Assembly: GCF_033958435.1 (NCBI RefSeq)
Contig: NC_134139.1
Coordinates: 206,009,501-206,073,500, forward strand
Direction: 5' to 3'
Length of the DNA: 64,000 nt
Source of the DNA: Carettochelys insculpta
Taxonomy: Eukaryota > Chordata > Testudines > Carettochelyidae
In this document: positions 25,628 to 37,549 of the stretch, piece after piece
Position numbering within the stretch: the stretch's first letter is position 1
How the letters are laid out: each line of letters begins with the position of its first letter
Program-made: the position numbers and the translations under genes
The notes under the pieces: model-generated
The model's database searches: none
What the model was told of the DNA's origin: nothing
The model's input: the letters and a program-made list of their open reading frames with translations, nothing else

Positions 25628-26339
25628 GGCTACGGCTACATGTGAAGCCTACATCGAAGTAGCCTATTTCAATGTGGCGACATCGAAATAGGCTGTTTCG
25701 ATGAATAACGTCTACACGTCCTCCAGGGCTGGCAACGTCGATGTTCAACATCGACGTTGCGCAGCACCACATCGAAATAGGCGCTGCGAGGGAACGTCTA
25801 CAAGCCACAGTAGCACACATCGAAATAAGGGTGCCAGGCACAGCTGCAGACAGGGTCACAGGGCGGACTCAACAGCCAGCCGCTCCCTTAAAGGGCCCCT
25901 CCCAGACACACTTGCACTAAACAGCACAAGATCCACAGAGCCGACAACGAGTTGCAGACCCTGTGCATGCAGCATGAATCCCCCGCTGCAGCAGCAGCAG
26001 CCGGAAGCCCTGGGCTAAAGGCTGCTGCCCACGGTGACCATAGAGCCCCGCACGGGCTGGAGAGAGAGCATCTCTCAACCCCCCAGCTGATGGCTGCCAT
26101 GGAGGACCCCACAATTTCGACGTTGCGGGACGCGGATTGTCTACACGGTCCCTACTTCGACGTTCAACGTCGAAGTAGGGCGCTATTCCGATCCCCTCAT
26201 GAGGTTAGCGACTTCGACGTCTCACCGCCTAACGTCGAAGTTAACGTCGAAATAGCGCCCGACGCGTGTAGCCGCGACGGGTGCTATTTCGAAGTTAGTG
26301 CCGCTACTTCGAAGTAGCGTGCACGTGTAGACACAGCCC
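25628..26339 (+). mobile_element. Palindrome-rich MITE (copy 1), PIF/Harbinger-like by inference
   Basis: Same 0.71-kb element as at 57,008 and 58,901, more diverged. Its ends are GGGCTACGGCTACATGTGA and, at the right, CGTGCACGTGTAGACACAGCCC. Inside are several hairpins built on ATCGAAATAG and CTACTTCGACGTT. A 14-codon frame starting at ATG 25,976 reads MNPPLQQQQPEALG then stops. No clear flanking duplication. Confidence 0.8.
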
Positions 26340-26410
26340 TGGACAACCATTATGGCACAAGGGGTGTAAGTTGTTGGGAGAATGGCAAATGGGGGCCATA
26401 GGTGTTGCAT

Positions 26411-26430
26411 TGTATGTGTGTGTGTGTGAT
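26411..26430. repeat. (TG)n microsatellite
   Basis: A short run of TG dinucleotides between the MITE and the CR1 tail. Confidence 0.8.
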
Positions 26431-26472
26431 GTGTTGTACTGCCTGTGTTTTGAAACCTGGCGTGTTTGAAGC

Positions 26473-26733
26473 CAGATGGCAGAACAAGGAGTAATGGTCA
26501 GAAGTTGAAAGAGGGAGAGGTGTAGGTTGGATATTAGGAAAAACTACTTCCCCAGGAGGGAGGTGAAGCACTGGAATGTGTTGCCTAGAGAGGTGGTGGA
26601 TTCTCCATCCCTTGAGGTTTTTAAGTCTGGACAAGGTCCTGGCTTGGATGACTTAGTGGGGGTTGACCCTGCTTGAAGCAGGGGCCTGGACTAGATGACC
26701 TCCTGAGGTCCCTTCCAGCCCTGTGATTCTGTG
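26473..26733 (+). mobile_element. CR1 LINE, 3' tail
   Basis: The sequence follows the last part of CR1 ORF2 (AGATGGCAGAACAAGGAGTA, ATATTAGGAAAAACTACTTC, AAGCACTGGAATGTG) with many stops. It then has the CR1 3' UTR, GACCTCCTGAGGTCCCTTCC, ending CCCTGTGATTCTGTG. Confidence 0.9.
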
Positions 26734-27774
26734 TTTGACTAGATGGTGGGACAGGTATGACCTGGCTATTTATTTCTCTCAAGACGACTTTGGCGGTGAA
26801 GCACAGAGATGAGACTTTTGCAGTTTTCACCCTTGAAGAGATTAGGATGAATGAAATTTAAAAATCTTAAATGACAGGGTTAAGAGTTTACGTCAGCCTT
26901 GTGCTCGAGCTTTCTTCGTTCACCAAATCTCCCTCTTCACCATATCCTTGATCTCCTTAATGCTTAAGTGCAAATTGCGAACTGGAGCACAGTCCCGTCC
27001 TGGCCTCCTTTTCAGATGGGCGCCTCTTTAAAGGAGAGACACTAGTTGTGCTTACAGGAGTTACGGTGAATGGAAAAAATAACAACCACTTCAGTTTGCA
27101 TGTAGGATTAACCACTCCTGTACCCCCAAACTCACATAGCAAATAATAACTATGGCTCCCCCTGCAAGAGCCAGACATGATCTGACCCCAAATTTACATG
27201 GTCAAGTCAAATAGCAGAATTTAGCCCTTCAGGGATTCATAGTATAAAAAGTAGGAGACTTATGGCCTCCAGATAACAAGGTGAGAGATGCAGAAGTCAG
27301 TATTAATACATAAATGATGCAACTTTAAGCTCTCAGTCATCGATACTGGGGATACTACAGGTCTGCTGGGGGTACATCAAGGCATCTAGGTATTTGCTTA
27401 ATTTTACAACAGGCTGATAAAAAGCACTAGCGAAATCAGCATAAACCAAATTTTCAGACAGAAAATGACTGATTTTTACTGTTCCATATGCTGCACACTG
27501 AAATGGAAGTGCTCTACTTTAATTCCAATTGATTCCTTTCCAGGTATGCGCTAAAGATGAGAAACGTCAATAATTTTTCAGTCATCGCGTGCCATGTATT
27601 TTATGTCTGATTTTTGTAAACAAGTAGTTCATTAAGTGAACCTGGTGGGTACGTAAGACAAATCATACTCCTGAAAGTCTGGAAAGGTGAGAGCCACTGA
27701 TATAGTGTATTTTAGACAGACTGATGCTTTGCAGGCTTCTCAGTGGTCAGGCGTCAAACAGCGCAACATACAGA
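26734..27774. other. Unassigned sequence
   Basis: Mostly AT-rich single-copy-looking DNA. No exon or repeat recognised. Confidence 0.45.
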
Positions 27775-27921
27775 TGGAGTCCTCCTAGAACTTGCATTTG
27801 CTAAAGGGCAGGTTAGACAAACAGCTGTCGTGGATGTTTTAGATGGGTTTGGTCCTGTGGTGACTATGGGGGACCAGATCTGATGACCTCTCAAGGTTCC
27901 TTCCCATTGTATAATTCTACA
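27775..27921 (+). mobile_element. CR1 LINE, short 3' tail
   Basis: Contains AAAGGGCAGGTTAGACAAAC, GATGGGTTTGGTCCTG and GATGACCTCTCAAGGTTCCT, ending CATTGTATAATTCTAC, the standard order of a CR1 tail. Confidence 0.75.
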
Positions 27922-28404
27922 AAAATTGTTCTCCAGAACATTCGGAGGTTGAGTCCACCCAGCTGACAGCTGAAGAGCAATTTTAAAGGTGTGGAAAGAC
28001 ATAACATTTGAAGACTTGGGCTGAAATGTTCACACAGGGTTGCCCAAGTTGAGCCACTGAAACACAAACAGCTTCATTTGCAGAGGTATTGAGGGCATGC
28101 GGTTCCCCTTCACTGCTATCAAGATCATAAAACCATATTCCCGTCTAAGCAGAATACCAGAGACTCTGCAGACAACAATGGGCCTTGTTTTGTCACCAAA
28201 GATGATCTTTTGCAAAGATCCCCTAGGCAAGGCGCTCCTCCCTTTCTCCCCTGTTCCCACACCCTCAGAAATGCAGCATCAAAGAATAAGGCCTACATTT
28301 GGCGCCTTGCTCCTGCTGAGTGGAAATCAGCAAGACCAGTCCAGGACACACATACTTCTCAGGGTGATTGGGATCTACGCTGATTCACACTTCCTGGTTT
28401 GCAT
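27922..28404. other. Unassigned sequence
   Basis: Nothing recognised between two CR1 tails. Confidence 0.4.
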
Positions 28405-28832
28405 TCACTGGCGTCCTGGACAGCATGACCTACAAGGAGAGGCTGAGGGATCTGGGCTTATTTATCTTGCAGAAGAGAAGAGTGAGGGGTGATTTGACAG
28501 CAGACTTCAACTTCCTGAAGGGGGGCTATAAAAAGGCTGGAGAGAGGCTGTTCTCAATAGTGACAGATGGCGGAACAAGGAGCAATGGTCTGAAGTTGCA
28601 GAGGGAGAGGTGTAGTTTGGATATTAGCAAAAACTATTTCCCCAGGAGGGAGGTGAAGCACTGGAAGGTGTTACCAATACAGGTGGTGGAATCTCCATCC
28701 CTAGATGTTTTTAAATCCTGGCTTGACAGAACCCTGGCTGGGATGATTTAGTTGGGACTGATCCTGCTTTCAGCAGGGGCTGGACTTGATGATCCTCTGA
28801 GGTCCCTTCCAGCCCGAAGATTCTATGATACA
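28405..28832 (+). mobile_element. CR1 LINE, 3' end with open C-terminal ORF2
   Basis: The frame to the stop at 28,751 reads MTYKERLRDLGLFILQKRRV, then RGDLTADFNFLKGG, KHWKVLPIQVVESPSLDVFK and SWLDRTLAGM, the CR1 ORF2 C-terminus. The 3' UTR ends with GGTCCCTTCCAGCCCGAAGA and TTCTATGATA. This is a 5'-truncated but rather well-kept copy. Confidence 0.92.
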
Positions 28833-29009
28833 GTTCTCTACCAGTCATGTCAAAAAGCTTCACCAGGTTAAACTCTTCTGAAGTTGGGGAAGGATTTTCA
28901 ACTGCATCTCGAGGGTGAAATCCTGGTCCCATTGAAACCAATGGGAGTTTTGCTAATGACTTCAATGCACCCCGGATTTCACCCTAGATCAGGCTAGGCC
29001 AGACCCAAG

Positions 29010-29212
29010 TGGGGTCAAGTGGTATTTATGCCTTATGTGAGTGCAAAGTGCTTAAAGGCTGGGTGGGGCGTTATTATTTCCATTTGACAGGCACAGAGAG
29101 GTGAAGTGACTTGCCCCAGGTCACATGGCAAGTCCGTGGCAGAACAGAGAATGGCAGCCAGATCGCCTGATTCTTACTTTCCTTCACCAACCACTAGGCA
29201 ATGCTGCTTCCT
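29010..29212 (+). repeat. MIR-like SINE
   Basis: Shows CAAAGTGCTTAAAGGC, CACAGAGAGGTGAAGTGACT, TTGCCCCAGGTCACATGGCA and a CCAACCACTAGGCAATGCTG tail, in MIR order. Confidence 0.75.
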
Positions 29213-29261
29213 TAAAAACGCTCCCCTGACTTTCACTGTCGTCTTCCCACATAAACTGCGG

Positions 29262-29281
29262 GGTGGGGTGGGGTGGGGAGA
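29262..29281. repeat. (GGGGT)n tract
   Basis: About four GGGGT units in a row. Short G-rich simple repeat that could form a quadruplex. Confidence 0.8.
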
Positions 29282-29448
29282 AAGCTTTAAAGGCCAAAAT
29301 TTCTCCAGATATTATGCATTCACTTCTCTCAAGCAAGAGGGACGCTGCCAGGTGTGTGAGTATATCTGGCTAAAATTCATCCTTAATGCAGCTAGAGAAA
29401 TATGTTTACACTATAGAACCAGGCTATTTAATGTGGCTGATAAACTTA

Positions 29449-30040
29449 GGCTGTGTCTACACTGCAGCGTTATTTCAAATACGCTAATCTGGAAGAGATA
29501 GTCCAGAAGAGCTTATTTTGAAATAACGCTGCTACACACAAAATAAATTTTGAAATAGTGCTCAGCTGTTTCAAAGTAGAGCACTTACATACAACAGAGC
29601 CCCTGAGAAAGAACAGGCCAGGGATAAAAAATCCAGCGCCATGAGGACTGCTCTTTCGAAGAAAGGGCCCCTGGGGCATCCACGCGTGCTTTTTTTTTTT
29701 TTTGAAAGAATCTTTCAGAAAAAGAAGCTCTTCCTCATCCAGGAGAGGAAGAGGGCTGCTAGAAAAAGTGCTGTGTTCTTTCAATTTCAGATCGCAAGAG
29801 CACCTTGCGTGTATAGACGCTCCACGGGTTCTTTTGGAAAAGGCCTGTTTTTTCCTCAAGATCTTGCTAGGGTAGATACAGCCCATCTACACAGCCCCCA
29901 TTTCAAAATAGGCACAATTGCTCGTGGAATGAGGTTGAGCTATTTGGAAATAAGCCAACCGCTATTCCAAAATTATTTCAAAATAGAGGTTGCGTTGTGT
30001 AGACGCTAGCAAAGTGTTTTCGAAATAGCGTCTGTTGTAC
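29449..30040. mobile_element. MITE with TCTACAC ends and TTTCAAAATA hairpins
   Basis: Begins TTAGGCTGTGTCTACACTGC and shows reversed GTTGTGTAGACGCTAGC near 29,995. The inside repeats ATTTCAAAATA and ATTTTGAAATA in inverted pairs. Related in ends and design to the 60,230 element. The exact right end is uncertain. Confidence 0.6.
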
Positions 30041-32321
30041 AGGGCAATTATATTTTATAGGTGCATGTGTGATTATATACTCTCTCTCTCTTTGTATACA
30101 CATATATATTATATACTACAGTCTATATAATATATACACACACTTGATAATAAATTATCTGATCTCTTCTTAATCAAAACTCTCATATCTGAAAGATAAT
30201 ATGCACTACATTTTCCATTTAGACAACTTTATACAAGTCATAAAGTGCGTTAGAAAGCATGTCAAATTTTCTATGTAGAAAACTATATACATATAACACA
30301 TACATTTATTAAAACATTTCACGTTAAGCCAAATTTCACCTTTGTCTTCACCTCCCCCAATACTTACAATACAAAACCAGATTTTTTTTAAGTTCTGAAA
30401 CCAAAGGGAGAGAAAATGAATAAAAGAAATCCCCAAACAGTCAACAGAAGCCTGGCACATATAGAAAACATCAGTTCACTTGCAGAACATAAAAAGGATC
30501 ATGTTGGAGTTTCCTTTTTAAAAAACAAAACAAAACCCTTTTGTTTGTCTGTTTGTTTGTTAGCTCTTATATTTGAGAAAAGTCACTGTAGCACTCTCAC
30601 CTTGAACCAGAGTTTGAAACTTTTTGTGTTTCTTTGTACAAAAGAAAAAACGGTTTGGGATATGGAAAATTGTTTGGAAATTTGAGGTTGGAGAGAAAAT
30701 AGAGAGAGAGAAACTGGAAGATTGCATAGTTGTGAACAGTGGCTTCTCATCAAGGTGAAAAAGTGCATCATCTGATAAAATAGCATCTGATTTTTTTAAG
30801 TTAGGTTCCATATGTTTTTGTTTCCTCAGTCAACTGTACATGTCACACATGAAAAGGTATTTACAGCACACACACACGCATGCTAACATCAAACACCTGA
30901 CATTAAACAGCCATTCTTTAAATGTTCCATCATAGTTTTTGTCCATGCACATTTGTATTCTTTTTAAATACATTGGTTTTGCTACATCCTAAAACCATAA
31001 ACTTGTCTAAACCCATCTCATGTAATTTTGATCTTTAGCAACATAAAAGGGGGGAAAGCACCAGAAATGGTTTGGTCTGAACACCAAACCACAATTTGAC
31101 GTCCTTTTTTTCCCTCTATCTTTCATTCAGTCACTGCCTTGTGTGTTTGTTGGTTTTGATTTTGTTTCTCTTAATTTTCCAGAGATGAGAAAAAAAACCC
31201 AATTGACTCTTTTTAAGAGGTCTTGAGGTAACAGTTACATGCTGAACACCCACGGCAGATGACAAAGTTTTCAAAAGCTTTTGAGAAATTAAAAGAGTGA
31301 GAATAGCAATCATCATCATAAATAAAAGAATCTTGTGACAGAAACATTTCCAGCATCACTTGTTGCTAATTAATTTAACCTCTCCATCCCCTTCATTTTC
31401 CAACATTTTCAATGGAATTAAGCAAAAATGCAATTAGCTTCGTCTGTCGCCCTCCCATCTTGTCAAATTAAAAGACAGTTATGTATTTAAAAAAGATTCT
31501 TCAAAAGCTTTTCATGCTTGCTGTCTGCCTGGAGTACATTTTAATATGTCCCATCATTTACATTTATATAGGAAAGTCTTCTGTGTTACACTTTGTACAG
31601 CATCTCTGCCTTTTTGTCTTTTTCTTTTCACCTTTTGTAAAATTTTTGTGTTTTTTTTTTTTGGATAAAGAGTTATAACAATCTACAGTAAGGCTGCACA
31701 GGAAGAATTCTGTGTATTAGTTTTTCTCTAAGAACCAAAGTATATAAAATGAGGTTTGATTCTAGCACCTTTTACAGTATTATTGGTGTTGTTCCCTTTA
31801 GTAGAAAAGAGCGTCACTCAACATCCTTTCATCTGAAATGGTACTGGGGGTTCAGCAAGATGGGAAGGAAAAACAAGGTGGCCCACTACCCAGTCCTGCA
31901 GCCTGTCCTCTGACAAAACTCCCACTGACAGCAGACAGAAAAACCCATGTGAGTAAAAGCAAGTTGCATTCACCTCCACAGGAGGGCTGCAGGGCGGGAC
32001 CTGCCCCAGGCTAAACAGAAAAGAGAACATTTAAATAGAAAAGTAGATCAAGTTGCTGTCTCACAATTTTGATTCAACCGGTCATCAGCTGAAACGGTCT
32101 GCAGTTCTGTCAATATGGAAACCCCCAGGGAATGACATATGGGGCAGTCTAGTGACTGGGTAGGTGCCCAGACAGGATAAGTGCCAGTGACATAACTGTC
32201 CCATGGTTCTCACAGAGGAAGTTCCGAGCATGATAATTACATTCACTCTATCTGACCAAGTTCCTTTAGATGCCAACAGAAAAATAACCTTAGACAACAA
32301 AGGAAACAGGGTCCTTTAAAC
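30041..32321. other. AT-rich, repeat-poor block
   Basis: About 2.3 kb without recognisable transposons, containing TA-rich and CT-rich tracts at 30,075-30,150. Open frames are short and without domains. Could be conserved non-coding DNA or an undetected non-coding transcript; the sequence alone does not say. Confidence 0.4.
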
Positions 32322-32614
32322 CAGTGTTTCTTAAACTGTGTCCATGGAACACCAGTGCTCTATGAACACCTCGCAGGTGTGTTATGAGCATTTGGAAAAA
32401 TACACTGGCAATCTATTTTTTCTGTTATTAAAACCAGACACAATGTTATTTCTTCATCCCTATGATCCCCGATGAAACTGGTTTTTCTGTATATGTTGCT
32501 GGTTTGTTTTCTGGTTTTGTTTTTGTTTTTTTGGTCTGACACCGACTTTTCTGAAGAAAAATTTCAGAGGTGTTCTGCCTAAAAGAGTTACTGTTCAGAA
32601 TTTAAGAAACACTG
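32322..32614. mobile_element. Non-autonomous hAT element with 8-bp duplication
   Basis: Ends CAGTGTTTCTTAAACTGTG and, reversed, AGAATTTAAGAAACACTG. Flanks CTTTAAAC (32,314-32,321) and TTTTAAAC (32,615-32,622) agree at 7 of 8 bases. Length 293 bp. Confidence 0.88.
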
Positions 32615-32622
32615 TTTTAAAC

Positions 32623-34220
32623 TCGCATTTCCTGATGGTCTTGGGAGAATGCAGACCTCCTTTGACGGGAGGGTGATGACAATTATTTTGCATGAAATAG
32701 CAACTTTCACAGAGCATGTTGGGGAGACGACGGGAGAGGGAAAACACAAGTACTCAGTTCACTCAAAGAAAAGCAAATCCTTCCAGGGATTTTAACACTC
32801 TGCAGGATGTTGAGTCTCCTCAGACAGCTGTTAGTCTCATTGGAATAGTATATATTTCTGCAGAGGAATGGCCGATTCCCCATACAGCTTCATCAGAACC
32901 TCAATAATATATATAACTATAGTGATATAGCAATCTATATTTATACATGTATACATTAAAGTCTGTTACTGCACTGGCACGTAATACAGAGGAAAAGTAC
33001 TGGCATTGTAGTTTCCTGCTAGTGGTTGCCTTGACTGGAGTTCTGGAAACGGTAAGCACCACAAGAAAAGGCACCACAAGGTTTTGAGACGTAAATTGTC
33101 TTGTCTTCCCTGCCCTAACCTCGCCATGGTGAACAAACACAAAGGGCTTTCCAAGTTAATGAGGACACTTTGGGCCAAGCCGAATGCTGATCTCAGCAAA
33201 GTTGGTGCAAGTTTCAAAGCAACACCAATGACTTTGGTGGAATAAATTCAGATTTAGCAGTACTGTGGTGCAACTGAGAACAGAATTTGGCCTTGAAAGA
33301 GAACATTAACAGAATGTGAGAACGCTAAGCTAGCACTTTGGATTTCCATCTCTTTCCTATATAAGGGCCAATTTTATTTTTTTTTAATGAAAAAGTAATG
33401 ATATAAGGAGAAGTATATCTTGGTCTTAGGGTTTTGATCTCGCTGATTGCCTGCTAATAGGGGCTGAGCTCCTTCAATCACACCAGAATAAATGGAAGTT
33501 TAAGGTGCTCAGCCAACTTTATGAAGCTTTCATCACTGCGTGGAATCATACAAAAAACTTCTCACCCTCCAGTGCACAAGAGTGCGGTTTAAAAAAAATG
33601 TCTTGCTCAGACTATGAGCTGGGCTGTTTCAGCAAAGTCATTCAGGATATACACTCAGATCAGGAATTTGCACCTTAATTTTCCTGGGACAAATTCAGGG
33701 GTCCTTATGCACTCCTAACTCAGTCAAAACCTCTATAGCAGCAAACCTTCCATCTGGCCCTTGCTGTATTTCTTTCGCAAATAAAATCACACATGCCAAC
33801 GCATACATATGCCTGACCCAAAATATCTTGAAATAAAAGGACAAGCCAATGGAATAAGACAGAGAACATACTCAGAACAACCCTGTTAAAAAAGTAATTG
33901 AATAAGGTTCCCTCCAAATATATCCTATACAAATAACCTATATAGATAAGTGACCTCCTATGGGGAAGGTAATTGCTTGGTGATGTAAAAATAAGAGACT
34001 CATAGGCACTGTTTGCCAGGTAATAGCACCAGTTTTGCATTTTGATGTGATGTAAAACACACCCTTTCTGACCTATTCAGACCGTAGCAAGTTGATTCAG
34101 ACTAAGGCCTAGAGAGTCTGGTTCTGCCCTCAGCTAATTTACAGTGGACCTAGAGTAAATCCATGGAAGTCAGTGAACTAGCAAGAGGGTAGAATCAGGA
34201 CCACGCAGCAAGGTCTCTTT
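32623..34220. other. Unassigned AT-rich sequence
   Basis: Carries two old palindrome remnants, near 33,205-33,295 (ending ACAGAATTTGGCCTT) and 34,110-34,200. Otherwise nothing recognised. Confidence 0.4.
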
Positions 34221-34491
34221 GGGTACATCTATACTTACTGGAAGATCGACGTGACGGTGGTGAAACCTCTGAGGTTCAATTTTGTGCATATAGTGGGGCC
34301 ATGCTCAGTTGAACCATCAGAGCTCCACCGTCGACCCTGATACTTCTCAGTAAGGCAAATTGATGGGAGAGTTTGTCCCGTCAACCTCCCCCTGTGGGGG
34401 GGCGACAGGAAAAATTGATTTAGGATACGTTGGCTCCAGCTATAGCTGGAGTTGCGTATCTTAAACTGATTTTTCCCTGTAATGTAGACCT
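34221..34491. mobile_element. MITE with GTCTACA-type ends
   Basis: Left end GGGTACATCTATACTTACTG and right end TTACAGGG-like TGTAATGTAGACCTGA are inverted relatives. Inside, GAGGTTCAATTTTGTGCA and the CAGCTATAGCTGG palindrome occur. The first of these words is shared with the end of the 54,461 element. Confidence 0.65.
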
Positions 34492-35335
34492 GATCTTTGT
34501 CAGTTTAAACAAAAGGGAGGTTGCCAGGAATAATTATCAATCACCAAACTCTAGGTGTGAAACTTGGTTGCAAAACTTTGGAAGTGGGTTGAAATGCCAG
34601 CACGAGGTGCCAAAGACAGGGCTTGAAATATCTTTTTCTTATTGCCTCCTGGTATCTGCCACTTTGATCGTTTTGTGCTTGCCAGAACGTGGGTAGCAAG
34701 ACCTGCACTGGAGACCTCTGCTGACCAGTACTTGCTCCTGGTTGGGATTGCTGAAGGTGGCGTGCCTTCTACTGATGGGCCTCTTTGTCAGTAAATTGTA
34801 ACATGTAAGGAGAGCAGTTGAAGGGCAACATCAAGGCAGGAAGTTGGGTCCTCATTTTGTGCATGAACTGGCATCAGAATGAATGCTGGTCCATCAACAC
34901 CCATCACCAAGAGCTACAATGCTATGATCACTTAGGCAAGATTCAGGATGCTAACATGACTGGATGTTGCACCATCCATGAAACCCCACAAATGGTATGG
35001 AAATTTTAGACCAATTGTCAAGGACTGACAGTGAGGGCTGGTCTTGATGGAACCCTGTTCTCTGGATCATGTAAAACCTGCTAGGACTAAGCACTGGAGA
35101 CAAGAGTATGGGGAACAATCCTGAACTGGCCTAGGGGTGCACTAGATGGTAGGTCTTCTCCATCTCTAACTTCTTTGACTTTATGGCAAGATGATGTCCT
35201 GCTAACTCAGTGGTTTTCCACCCACGTCGTCCTCTTTTTGCACTAACCTGCCACTTTACCAGCAGAAGCAAGAACCCTACAGACGGTGGGGAAGTGCAAC
35301 ACATTGAAGCCTGGGGTGACATCATGCCAGGGCAG
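34492..35335. other. Unassigned sequence
   Basis: No exon or repeat recognised. Confidence 0.4.
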
Positions 35336-35532
35336 CAGTGTTCCCTGTAAGCTGAGCGCTGAAAGGGCCGTCCAGGAGAGAGTCAGGTGTCACCTTGCTG
35401 ACTAGCAGAGCTCCCACAACAGCCCACAGGGGGCAACGTGTGCTTCTATTGCTGGTGCACACCCACACATGCCTCAGGGCATGTAACAAAATTTATTCTG
35501 CCCATCGATGAAGCAAATTAGAGGGAACCCTG
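35336..35532. mobile_element. Non-autonomous hAT element (197 bp)
   Basis: Ends CAGTGTTCCCTGTAAGCTG and AATTAGAGGGAACCCTG. Same family as 12,446-12,643 in the opposite orientation. Flanks CAGGGCAG (35,328-35,335) and GTGGGCAG (35,533-35,540) agree at 6 of 8 bases. Confidence 0.82.
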
Positions 35533-35663
35533 GTGGGCAGGCATGCCCCTACTCTAATTCCAGCAGCACTTGAATCCAGACCAACCCAACACAAAGCTTA
35601 ATCTACTGACCTATTAGCACCGTCCAAGAACAATACCAGACAACTCTATTGTTTCTGTTCCTT

Positions 35664-35810
35664 TTAAAGCCTCAAAGTGCTTTACTACCATGGATTAAAT
35701 AATCGTCCTCCTTGTGAGGGCTACATCATCATCCTTGTATACCCATTTTACAGCTCAGACACAGGGAGAGTAAGGAACCTGTCCAAGGCCAGACAATGAG
35801 TAAAATTGTA
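35664..35810 (+). repeat. MIR-like SINE, diverged
   Basis: CAAAGTGCTTTACTACCATG, CCCATTTTACAGCTCAGACA and CCTGTCCAAGGCCAGACAAT follow MIR order. Another scrap may lie at 36,246-36,312. Confidence 0.6.
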
Positions 35811-36225
35811 CTGCAAGCTCATATTTTCCTTGTGTTTTTACAGCGCCTAGACCTGAGCGAGGCCGTTGACTCTTCCCACCACACAAATAATAAATAACAA
35901 TTATAATAACTGTGTGGCAAAAGCAGGGAAACCGCACCCAGGAGTCTGGACTCCCAGTCAGATCCTCTGATGCCGTCTACCTACCATTTAATAGTGCTTA
36001 TGGTATTTGTGCTCTTTGAACCAGCTCTGTCCGACGGCTAACACAGAGGACTATTTTCCTGCTTTTGAATTTTCACAAAAAGAATGATATTTTAAAAATA
36101 GGAATATTAAACTGTGCTATTTTCCAGGGATGTGCCTGTTTTCTAGTGAGATAAAAGTCAAGATTCCTCAGTACTGCTTCAAAGACCCTGTAGGTTTATG
36201 CAGCTTTCCAAACATGAATTAACTT

Positions 36226-36246
36226 TAATCAATCAATCAATCAATC
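36226..36246. repeat. (CAAT)n microsatellite
   Basis: About five CAAT units. Confidence 0.85.
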
Positions 36247-36391
36247 TAACACCTTTGTGGGGTAGGCAGTTATCACTAACCCTGTTTTTCACACAGGGAG
36301 ATGGGCAGAGATTTAGAATCTAGATCTTCTCGCACCACGTTTTCTGCTTTAGGCAAACTATTGCTTTCAACCGATCAAAGGGGATGCCATA

Positions 36392-37549
36392 GATGATAGT
36401 GATATACCTTGACTTCAGCAAGGCTTTTGATACGGTCTCCCACAACATTCTTGTCCATAGGTTTAATATGGGTTGAATCCTTGGACTATAAGATGGATAG
36501 AAAGCTGGCTTGATGGTCGGGCCCAACGGGTAGTGGTCAATGGCTCAATATCTGGATGGCGGTCTGTTTCAAGCGGAGTGCCGCAAGGCTCGGTTCTGGG
36601 GCCGGTGTTATTCAACATCTTTATTAATGACCTGGATGAGGGACTGTGTTGCACCCTCAGCAAGTTTGCGGATGACACAAAACTAGGGGGAGAGGTAGAT
36701 ATGTTGGAGGGTAGAGAGAGAATCCAGAGGGACCTGGATAAATTGGAGGACTGGGCCAAAAGAAATCTGCTGCGGTTCAACAAGGAGAAGTGTAAAATCC
36801 TGCACCTGGGGCGGAAGAACCCCAAACATTGTTACAGGCTGGGGACTGACTGGCTCAGCAGCAGTACGATGGAAAGGGACCTAGGGTTATGGTGGATGAA
36901 AGGCTGGATATGAGTAAACAGTGTGCCCTTGTAGCCAAGAAAGCTAACAGCATACTGGGGTGCATTTGGAGGAGAATTTCGAGCAGATCTAGAGAAGTAG
37001 TTGTTCCTCTTTATTCGGCACTGGTGAGGCCACATGTGGAATATTGTGTCCAGTTTTGGGCCCCCCCCAGTGTAAAAAGGATGTGGATTTGCTGGAGCAG
37101 GTTCAGAGAAGGGCAACAAAAATGACTAAGGGTCTGGAGCACAAGACCTATGAGGATAGGCTGAGGGATTTGGGCTTGTTTAGTTTACAGAAGAGAAGAC
37201 TTAGAGGTGATTTAATAGCAGCCTTCAACTTCCTGAAGGGGAGCTCTAAAAAGGAGGGTGAGAAACTGTTCTCAGTGGTGTCAGATGGCAGAAGAAGGAG
37301 TAATGGTCACAAGTTGAAGAGGGAAAGGTGTAGGTTAGATATTAGGAAAAACTTCTTCACCAGGAGGGTGGTGAAGCATTGGAATGCGTTGCCTAGAGAG
37401 GTGGTGGATTCTCCATCCCTTGAGGTTTTTAAGTCCTGGCTGGACAAGGTCCTGGCTGGGATGACTTAGTTGGGGTTGATCCTGCTTGAAGCAGGGGATT
37501 GGACTAGATGACCTCCTGAGGTCCCTTCCAGCCCTGTGATTCTGTGATA
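36392..37549 (+). pseudogene. CR1 LINE with recognisable reverse transcriptase, frameshifted
   Basis: Longest CR1 in the window. It begins inside the polymerase domain (VIYLDFSKAFDTVSHN), then shows [20 protein letters not shown], the catalytic [42 protein letters not shown] and the C-terminus [20 protein letters not shown] to a stop at 37,469. The frame changes near 36,890-36,900 and again at a run of eight C near 37,062-37,070. The 3' UTR ends CCCTGTGATTCTGTGATAG. The copy is 5'-truncated and dead but little diverged. Confidence 0.93.

Noticed and set aside
25053..25859. 268-codon minus-strand open frame
   Set aside because: Half of it is the reverse reading of the palindrome-rich MITE; the same frame appears at the other two copies only because the DNA is the same. 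No protein family is recognisable.
29262..29281. Interstitial telomere-like tract
   Set aside because: The unit is GGGGT, not TTAGGG, and only about four units long.
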